Positions 41,740-47,468 of a DNA stretch of 47,468 nucleotides are shown in pieces (within the stretch, counting starts at the first letter, position 1; every line of letters starts with the position of its first letter). The stretch spans positions 1-47,468 of the forward strand of contig CAJFUK010000066.1 in assembly GCA_904420125.1 (NCBI GenBank). Reading direction: 5' to 3'. Under the pieces are notes generated by a model. That model was not told where the DNA came from. It did not search any database and worked only from the letters and a program-made list of their open reading frames with translations. The position numbers were made by a program, and so were the translations under genes. This DNA is from Candidatus Falkowella caecavicola (GTDB lineage: Bacteria > Bacillota > Clostridia > Oscillospirales > Ruminococcaceae).

Positions 41740-42942
41740 ATGTTGGATAAACAAAGCAAGCGAATCCTGTTGATCGTATTTCTTTCCATTTTGCTGTTTG
41801 TAGGACTGCTCAATCTGTCGGTGCTTTTGCAGGCTGCCGGATTTTTATTAAAGCTGCTGATGCCTTTTTTAATCGGATTCTGTATGGCTTTTATTATCAA
41901 TGTGCTTTTGCGTGCAATTGAAGAAAAGATGTTTGCACCAGTCAACCGCCGGTGCGGCAGGAAATGGAAGAGAATTCGAAGACCACTCTGCCTGGTTTTA
42001 ACGTTTACACTGGTCGCAGGTGGATTATTTGTTCTTTTATTTCAGATCATTCCTGAACTGAGCCGGACGATTCAAGGACTGGGACAAAGGCTGCCCGAAT
42101 ATATGCAGCAGGTTCAGGGATGGATCCAGGAGCTGCTGCTTACCCTGGGGCTGTCGGCAGACACTTTATCTCTGAGCAATATACAAATCGACTGGGCAAA
42201 ACTCGCAGAATCTGTTTCCGATTTCCTTCAATACGGATCTACTAATTTATTTCATACCACCGTTGGTATTACCACTTCGATTTTCAGCGGATTTTTTAAT
42301 TTGATTCTCGGAAGCGTTTTTTCCATCTATCTGCTTTTACAGAAAGAACGGCTCTGCCTGCAGGCTAAAAAGCTTTTATTTGCTTATCTGCCGGAGCAAC
42401 GTGTGCATACCATCCTGCGGATTGGTTCGCTTTCCAACAAAACATTCTCCGGGTTCGTCACCGGGCAAGTCGTGGAAGCAGCGATTATCGGCATACTCTG
42501 TTTTATCGGCATGAAAATTTTCTCCATGCCCTATGCTTCCATGATTTCATGTCTGGTAGGATTAACGGCATTGATTCCGATTTTCGGCGCCTTTATTGGT
42601 ACAGCGATCGGCGCCTTTCTGATTCTAATGGATAACCCCATGCAGGCAGTCTGGTTTATTCTGTTTATTATTATTTTGCAACAGGTAGAGGGCAATCTGA
42701 TTTATCCGAAAGTTGTCGGAAAATCTGTCGGTCTGCCCGGGATCTGGGTGTTAACGGCGATTACAATTGGCGGCAGTACCTTTGGAATTGCCGGCATGTT
42801 GTTCAGTGTTCCCTTATGTTCTGTTCTCTACTGCATGCTGAAAGAATCGGTCGCTAAACGGTTAAAAAATAAAAAAATAACGGTTCAGGAAATGCGCGCG
42901 GAAAAGTCGCCGATTCCTCCTAAACCGTCTGTAAAAAAATAA
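41740..42942 (+). CDS. AI-2E family transporter (TqsA/PerM type)
   Basis: A 400-residue multi-pass protein with about eight helices. An N-terminal pair (ILLIVFLSILLFVGLL; FLLKLLMPFLIGFCMAF) is followed by an extracytoplasmic helical region and the C-terminal segment IPIFGAFIGTAIGAF ... GNLIYPKVVGKSVGLPGIWV (key NLIYPKVVG). Family members export small molecules or Na+; substrate here unknown. AAGGAG precedes ATG 41740. Confidence 0.9.
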   Translation: MLDKQSKRILLIVFLSILLFVGLLNLSVLLQAAGFLLKLLMPFLIGFCMAFIINVLLRAIEEKMFAPVNRRCGRKWKRIRRPLCLVLTFTLVAGGLFVLLFQIIPELSRTIQGLGQRLPEYMQQVQGWIQELLLTLGLSADTLSLSNIQIDWAKLAESVSDFLQYGSTNLFHTTVGITTSIFSGFFNLILGSVFSIYLLLQKERLCLQAKKLLFAYLPEQRVHTILRIGSLSNKTFSGFVTGQVVEAAIIGILCFIGMKIFSMPYASMISCLVGLTALIPIFGAFIGTAIGAFLILMDNPMQAVWFILFIIILQQVEGNLIYPKVVGKSVGLPGIWVLTAITIGGSTFGIAGMLFSVPLCSVLYCMLKESVAKRLKNKKITVQEMRAEKSPIPPKPSVKK

Positions 42943-42954
42943 ATTGATCTGCTT

Positions 42955-43680
42955 TTATTCGCCGTCTGCTTTTTCAATTTCCCGTTTGAGCCTTTTGATG
43001 ATTCGTTTTTCCAAACGTGAGATATACGATTGAGAAATGCCAATGATATCGGCTACTTCTTTTTGCGTATGTTCCCTGCCATCCAGCAGTCCAAATCGCA
43101 GCTGCATAATAACCCGCTCCCGCTCCCCTAAATGATTGACGCAATCAATCAACAAACTTTTCTCTGCTTCCGCCTCAATGCCGCGGTTAACAGAATCATT
43201 CTCCGTACCCAATATATCAGAAAGCAGCAGTTCATTGCCATCCCAGTCGACATTAAGGGGTTCATCAATAGACACCTCATTTTTGAGTTGTACATTTTTT
43301 CTCAAATGCATCAAGATTTCATTTTCAATGCAGCGGGAAGCATATGTTGCCAGTTTGATATTTTTATCAGGACAGAAGGTATTTACAGCTTTGATCAGTC
43401 CAATGGTTCCAATCGAGATTAAATCCTCTACGCCTACCCCGGTCGACTCAAATTTTTTGGCAATATAAACGACCAGACGCAGATTATGTACAACCAGTTC
43501 TTCCCTTGCCTTTTCCTCATTTGTTTTGAGCAGTGCGAAAACTTCAGCCTCTTCCTCTCTGCTTAAAGGGGGCGGTAGCGTTTCCGGACCATTGATATAG
43601 TATAAATCCTTTTGCAACTGTAATTGTTCCAATATCCGAAACCACAAGTCTTCTAATCTTGATTTTGTCTGTAGCAACAT
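42955..43680 (-). CDS. sigE: RNA polymerase sigma-E factor, early mother cell
   Basis: The 241-residue factor matches SigE closely: an N-terminal pro-sequence (about residues 1-29), [27 protein letters not shown], region 2 [17 protein letters not shown] and [13 protein letters not shown], then [15 protein letters not shown] and region 4 [22 protein letters not shown]. It directs early mother-cell transcription in sporulation. ATG 43680 lies nine bases after AAAGGA; ATG 43689 abuts it. It is processed by SpoIIGA, encoded just upstream. In Bacillus subtilis SigE drives the cotJ operon. Confidence 0.97.
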   Translation of the reverse strand: MLLQTKSRLEDLWFRILEQLQLQKDLYYINGPETLPPPLSREEEAEVFALLKTNEEKAREELVVHNLRLVVYIAKKFESTGVGVEDLISIGTIGLIKAVNTFCPDKNIKLATYASRCIENEILMHLRKNVQLKNEVSIDEPLNVDWDGNELLLSDILGTENDSVNRGIEAEAEKSLLIDCVNHLGERERVIMQLRFGLLDGREHTQKEVADIIGISQSYISRLEKRIIKRLKREIEKADGE

Positions 43681-43708
43681 ACTTTTCATTCCTTTCTGCT
43701 AATATTCG

Positions 43709-44581
43709 TCAGGCCGCGCTGCGTCCTAAAATAGCACTGTAAGCACCATCAGAAAGCTTTTCCGGAGTGACTCCAATCAATACTTTCCGTTTTACTTTCC
43801 GCCCATGTTCTTCAATCATTACATCATCCGGACGAAAAGCTGCCAGAAGCCCCTGATTTCCCACAGAATGATACGGAACGACCCGAATTCGGGAGGCCCA
43901 TCTATGCCCTGTAATTCCTCCATTTGCAGAAAGGGAGCCTGATAAAAAAAACGGATAAAGTTCCATTGGCAGCAGTGATTTTATACTGTCAAAACTGCAT
44001 ATAATAACCGGCATGCCAGTAAAAATGTCTTCCAGATGATTCCCCGTATCATACAAGCCCGATATTTCTGCTGTTTTTCCATCCGCCGTAATCCAGATTT
44101 TCCGCAATTCCTGCTGGTGAATTCCACGTCCGGCAAGATAGCGAACCGCTGAAATTACCAGATAGGTTAATATCGTAGCAACCGCCAATGTCCATGCGGA
44201 AATTGAAAAATACACCGTACCATTACGAAACACCATTCCCTGAGGAACACAGAAAAAGTAAAGTGCCAGCATGGCTCCTCCAAACAGGAAACTAAAGCCC
44301 CAGAATGCAAACACAGCCTTCAGATACCCCTTGGCAGAAGGTATGCCAAAAGCAACGGCAGTAATGAGCCCGGAAAGAAGCAGTTTTATAATAAAAAGTA
44401 AAAAATCCGGTAAAGCAGGCAGCAAAATAAGAAATGAAGAAAGGCTTCCCACTGCCGCACCGGCCAATAGACGAAGTCTTCTGACATGGAAAGCCGTAAA
44501 ATGTTCAACGGACAGCAGCAGGAAATAGTTGACCAGCAAATTGATCAGCAGCAGCACATCCAGATAAATAACTGTCTTCAT
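43709..44581 (-). CDS. spoIIGA: Sigma-E processing peptidase SpoIIGA
   Basis: The 290-residue protein has five N-terminal membrane helices (VIYLDVLLLINLLVNYFLL first) and a C-terminal aspartic-protease-like domain with the catalytic Asp in GLYDTGNHL (about residue 180). It cleaves the SigE pro-sequence after a forespore signal. ATG 44581 follows AAGGAAG; an extension of seven codons lacks a site. It is 28 bases upstream of sigE, the canonical operon. Confidence 0.95.
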   Translation of the reverse strand: MKTVIYLDVLLLINLLVNYFLLLSVEHFTAFHVRRLRLLAGAAVGSLSSFLILLPALPDFLLFIIKLLLSGLITAVAFGIPSAKGYLKAVFAFWGFSFLFGGAMLALYFFCVPQGMVFRNGTVYFSISAWTLAVATILTYLVISAVRYLAGRGIHQQELRKIWITADGKTAEISGLYDTGNHLEDIFTGMPVIICSFDSIKSLLPMELYPFFLSGSLSANGGITGHRWASRIRVVPYHSVGNQGLLAAFRPDDVMIEEHGRKVKRKVLIGVTPEKLSDGAYSAILGRSAA

Positions 44582-44710
44582 CTCTTCTTCCTTCTTTGTC
44601 AATGATTATTTTGAATCCGCATGTCCATATTATAAAATACGCTGACAGATTTTCCTGTCAAAAATACAGCCACGATTGAAAAATTTTTATCTATTATTTT
44701 TTATCTGCTC

Positions 44711-44760
44711 TTGACAAAGAAATAGATATATGCTAACATATGAATGTAAGTTCATATGTT
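44711..44760 (+). promoter_or_regulatory. Promoter and ArsR/SmtB operator of the metal-efflux operon
   Basis: TTGACA (44711-44716), 17 bases, then TAACAT (44734-44739). The perfect inverted repeat AACATATGAA-N6-TTCATATGTT (44735-44760) overlaps the -10 and start, and matches ArsR/SmtB-type operators. Confidence 0.85.
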
Positions 44761-44793
44761 CATTTTATCATTTATAATAAAGGAGGCGTTCTC

Positions 44794-45147
44794 ATGGGAG
44801 AGCGAATCGATACACCTGTGATCCATCATGATATTGTTGAGCTGGTAAAGTGCAGTATGCCGCAGGAAGAATGCCTATATGATCTGGCTGAACTGTTTAA
44901 GGTTTTCGGAGATACAACCCGTGTAAAAATTTTATCTGCTTTAGAACTGCACGAAATGTGCGTATACGATCTGGCTGCATTGTTTAATACCACTCAATCC
45001 GCCATCTCCCATCAGCTACGGGTTTTACGGCAGGCGCGCCTGGTGAAATTTCGCAAAGATGGAAAAGTTGTATATTATTCTTTAGATGACGCGCATGTCA
45101 GCCATATTTTTAAAGAAGGCCTCGTTCATATTCGTGAATTGTCATGA
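44794..45147 (+). CDS. ArsR/SmtB metalloregulator (CadC/ZiaR-like)
   Basis: The 117-residue repressor has an N-terminal KCSMPQEECLYDLAELFKVFGD segment (two Cys for metal; key part CSMPQEEC), then the ELHEMCVYDLA helix and recognition helix NTTQSAISHQLRVLRQARLV, and a C-terminal DDAHVSHIFKEGLVH metal site. AAGGAGG precedes ATG 44794. Metal binding should release the operator at 44735-44760 and induce the ATPase gene. Confidence 0.92.
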   Translation: MGERIDTPVIHHDIVELVKCSMPQEECLYDLAELFKVFGDTTRVKILSALELHEMCVYDLAALFNTTQSAISHQLRVLRQARLVKFRKDGKVVYYSLDDAHVSHIFKEGLVHIRELS

Positions 45148-45172
45148 GATCACATCAGAAAGGGATGGACTT

Positions 45173-47305
45173 ATGCAAAAAGTGATGATTTTGGAAGGAC
45201 TGGACTGTCCGAACTGTGCAATGAAGGTACAGGATGCTGTGCAAAAATTGCCGGCTGTGGAAACTGCGAATGTCGATTTTTCCACTACACGGTTGACGGT
45301 TTCCATTAAACCGGAACACGCGGAAGAAACAATCCAGACGATCTGTAAAAAAATTCATGCTTTGGAATCACAGATTTTAATCCGTGATGAAGCAGACGGA
45401 AAGATTCTCCTCAACTCTCAATCCGACCACGAGCATACCCCAGATGAAAACACCCATGATCATGGACACTCTCATGCACATACAAATGGGAAATCCCTGT
45501 TACTGCGCATAGGCGTTAGTCTGATTTTCTTTTTAGCTGCTTTGTTATCAGGTCTGGAAGGAATTCCGGTTTTATGTCTGTATATCATAGCCTATCTGAT
45601 CATCGGGGCTGATGTCCTATTTAATGCATTGCGCAACCTGATCCATCTCCGGCCTTTGGATGAAAGTTTTCTGATGTCGGCAGCAACCATTGGTGCATTC
45701 TGTATCCGTGAATATCCAGAAGCCGTTCTGGTTATGCTTCTGTATCAATTAGGAGAATATTTACAGTCTTTGGCTGTTCAGCGGTCTCGTAAGTCAATTG
45801 AAGAATTGATGGATATACGGCCGGATACCGCTAATTTGGAACAGAATGGCGAAATTGTCAGCATACATCCTTCCAGTGTACATCCGGGTCAGCAAATTAT
45901 TGTGCGTCCGGGAGAACGCATTCCGCTGGACGGTACGATTATCGAAGGAAATTCCAGCCTGGATACGGCTGCGCTGACCGGAGAATCGGTCCCCAAGGAT
46001 GTCAAGCCTGGAGACAGTGCATTATCCGGCTCAGTCAATCTCAGTCATGTGTTACGCATCCGGGTAGAGAAGGACTTTCAGGAATCCACGGTTTCAAAGA
46101 TTCTACATCTGGTGCGGGAAGCTGGCAGCCGGAAATCAAAAACAGAAAACTTTATTACCAAGTTTGCCCGGTGGTATACGCCCACCGTCGTGCTGGCGGC
46201 CATCGTGTTGGCTATATTTCCTCCATTACTCGGTTGGGGTGATTTTTCAGCATGGCTGCATCAGGCATTGGTATTTCTGGTTATCTCCTGTCCGTGCGCA
46301 TTAGTTATCTCGGTTCCCCTAAGCTTTTTCAGTGGATTAGGCGCCGCTTCCCGTCAGGGAGTATTGATCAAAGGCAGTAATTATCTGGAGGCACTGACAA
46401 AAATAAAAACAGTCATTTTTGACAAGACGGGCACTTTGACAGAGGGCGTATTTGCCGTTACTGCTGTAGAGGGTGCGCCGGAACTGCTGGAATATGCTGC
46501 ACTCGCTGAATCCTATTCCACCCATCCGATTGCCCGCTCAATCTGCCATGCTTATACAGAACGCGGCAACCAGATTGAACAAAACCGAATTACGGATTAT
46601 CAGGAATTCCCCGGAAAAGGGATTCAGGCTGTCATTGACGGAAAAACCATTCTTGCAGGAAACCAGGTCCTATTAAATGATATCGTATTTGAGCAGCCGG
46701 ATATTCCCGGTTCTGTCGTCTACGTTGCCGCGGATCATCAATATTTGGGTTATATTGCCGTATCAGACCGCATCAAAAAGGACAGCCAGCAAACAATTTC
46801 AGATCTCCGCAGTCTGGGCGTGCAAAATATTATTATGCTGACCGGTGATACCCATGCATCTGCCCAGAAAACAGCCTCTGAGTTAGGGATTGATCAGGTT
46901 TATGCAGAACTCCTGCCGACTGATAAAGTGGAGAAGGCCGAAAAGATCAAAGCACAGAGTCATGGAACGACTGTTTTTGTCGGCGACGGAATCAACGATG
47001 CACCTGTGCTGGCTCTGTCCGATATTGGCATTGCTATGGGGGGTGTTGGCTCAGACGCTGCCATCGAAGCAGCCGATGTAGTTCTGATGAAAGATGAACC
47101 TTCCGCGCTTTGCAAGGCCATCCGGCTTTCCCGGTACACCCGCAGGATTGTCACGCAGAATATTACCTTTGCACTGGCTGTAAAAGCTTTGGTCCTTGTG
47201 CTGGGATTCATAGGAAAAGTCAATATGTGGGCCGCTGTTTTTGCGGATGTAGGAGTGACTCTATTGGCTGTATTAAACGCCATGCGGATCACCAGATATC
47301 ATTAA
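45173..47305 (+). CDS. cadA: Zn/Cd/Pb-exporting P1B-type ATPase
   Basis: The 710-residue pump has an N-terminal HMA domain (GLDCPNCAMK), a His-rich linker (EHTPDENTHDHGHSHAH), eight membrane helices with the CPC motif in ISCPCALVIS, the phosphorylation motif DKTGTLT, HP in YSTHPIAR, TGD in MLTGDTHA and GDGINDAPVLA. The CPC plus His-rich linker indicates Zn, Cd or Pb; the gene could equally be called zntA. AAAGGGATGG precedes ATG 45173, 25 bases after the regulator. Confidence 0.94.
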   Translation: MQKVMILEGLDCPNCAMKVQDAVQKLPAVETANVDFSTTRLTVSIKPEHAEETIQTICKKIHALESQILIRDEADGKILLNSQSDHEHTPDENTHDHGHSHAHTNGKSLLLRIGVSLIFFLAALLSGLEGIPVLCLYIIAYLIIGADVLFNALRNLIHLRPLDESFLMSAATIGAFCIREYPEAVLVMLLYQLGEYLQSLAVQRSRKSIEELMDIRPDTANLEQNGEIVSIHPSSVHPGQQIIVRPGERIPLDGTIIEGNSSLDTAALTGESVPKDVKPGDSALSGSVNLSHVLRIRVEKDFQESTVSKILHLVREAGSRKSKTENFITKFARWYTPTVVLAAIVLAIFPPLLGWGDFSAWLHQALVFLVISCPCALVISVPLSFFSGLGAASRQGVLIKGSNYLEALTKIKTVIFDKTGTLTEGVFAVTAVEGAPELLEYAALAESYSTHPIARSICHAYTERGNQIEQNRITDYQEFPGKGIQAVIDGKTILAGNQVLLNDIVFEQPDIPGSVVYVAADHQYLGYIAVSDRIKKDSQQTISDLRSLGVQNIIMLTGDTHASAQKTASELGIDQVYAELLPTDKVEKAEKIKAQSHGTTVFVGDGINDAPVLALSDIGIAMGGVGSDAAIEAADVVLMKDEPSALCKAIRLSRYTRRIVTQNITFALAVKALVLVLGFIGKVNMWAAVFADVGVTLLAVLNAMRITRYH

Positions 47306-47468
47306 TTTTTCTGAATGATTGCCGGATATCCTTTCTCATACAGATCTTGCTGTAATTGTTCTGCATTCTGGCGGCTGTGAAAGGCCCCAACCTGTACCCG
47401 ATAAACCGTGTCTGTCTGATCGGCAGATGCGGTTTTTTCGTTCCATTCTGTTCCCGCCGCTTTGCAGA
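47302..47468 (-). CDS. SPOR-domain protein, C-terminal part (runs off the window)
   Basis: The last 54 codons end at TAA 47302, overlapping the ATPase stop convergently. They encode VYRVQVGAFHSRQNAEQLQQDLYEKGYPAII, the beta-alpha-beta core of a SPOR peptidoglycan-binding domain (key part VQVGAF, GYPAII). The N-terminal part lies beyond the window. SPOR domains bind denuded septal glycan; in sporeformers they occur in cell-wall amidases such as CwlC. Confidence 0.75.
   Translation of the reverse strand, partial: CKAAGTEWNEKTASADQTDTVYRVQVGAFHSRQNAEQLQQDLYEKGYPAIIQKN

Overview
The window comes from an endospore-forming, probably cellulolytic member of the Clostridia (Bacillota), most likely a gut or rumen species near the Oscillospiraceae. 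The evidence is the spoIIGA-sigE pair, the cotJ spore-coat operon, a T-box-controlled tyrS, a dockerin-bearing GH5 cellulase, and Clostridia-type gene order (asp23-nusB-xseA-xseB-ispA-dxs-tlyA-nadK-recN). No rRNA, tRNA or CRISPR array was seen.

Layout. Positions 1-1740 hold a cysteine-rich small protein, a CD3324-family regulator with an elaborate leader, and an AIM24-family protein. Positions 1767-13982 are a long minus-strand housekeeping block: tyrS with its T-box, recN, nadK, tlyA, dxs, a DUF212 PAP2-like protein, ispA, xseB, xseA, a TsaD-like paralogue, nusB and an Asp23 protein. A 14-bp degenerate tandem repeat separates xseA from the TsaD-like gene and forms the end of the latter. Positions 14293-32869 hold the cotJ operon. 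Positions 32958-44581 carry the cellulase, proBA, membrane proteins, a phosphatase, an XRE regulator, an acetyltransferase, an AI-2E transporter and sigE-spoIIGA. The window ends with an ArsR-regulated Zn/Cd/Pb P-type ATPase and the 3' end of a SPOR-domain gene.

The main discovery is that cotJC, the manganese-catalase-like spore-coat gene, is cut in two by a 17.46-kb element (about 14979-32440). Codons 1-61 lie at 14796-14978 and codons 62-203 at 32441-32869. Both junctions share the 7-base core TAGGTAC, and joining them restores an in-frame 203-residue CotJC. The element encodes one intact large serine recombinase. Its mobilisation and maintenance genes (relaxase, mobC, parB) and mazF are broken by frameshifts or stops, while both cotJC halves are open and keep the metal-ligand motifs. 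This resembles the skin element in sigK, which is excised in the mother cell during sporulation. Regulated excision is an inference here, not shown. An open frame on the opposite strand also runs through the predicted circular junction, which supports the end positions.

Apparently intact cargo in the element: a DUF1801-AlkD pair, a CprABC/RK-like lantibiotic-resistance ABC transporter with a two-component system and 11-bp phased repeats, a HipA-like kinase with an AbrB-like partner, and an ArsR-nitroreductase pair.
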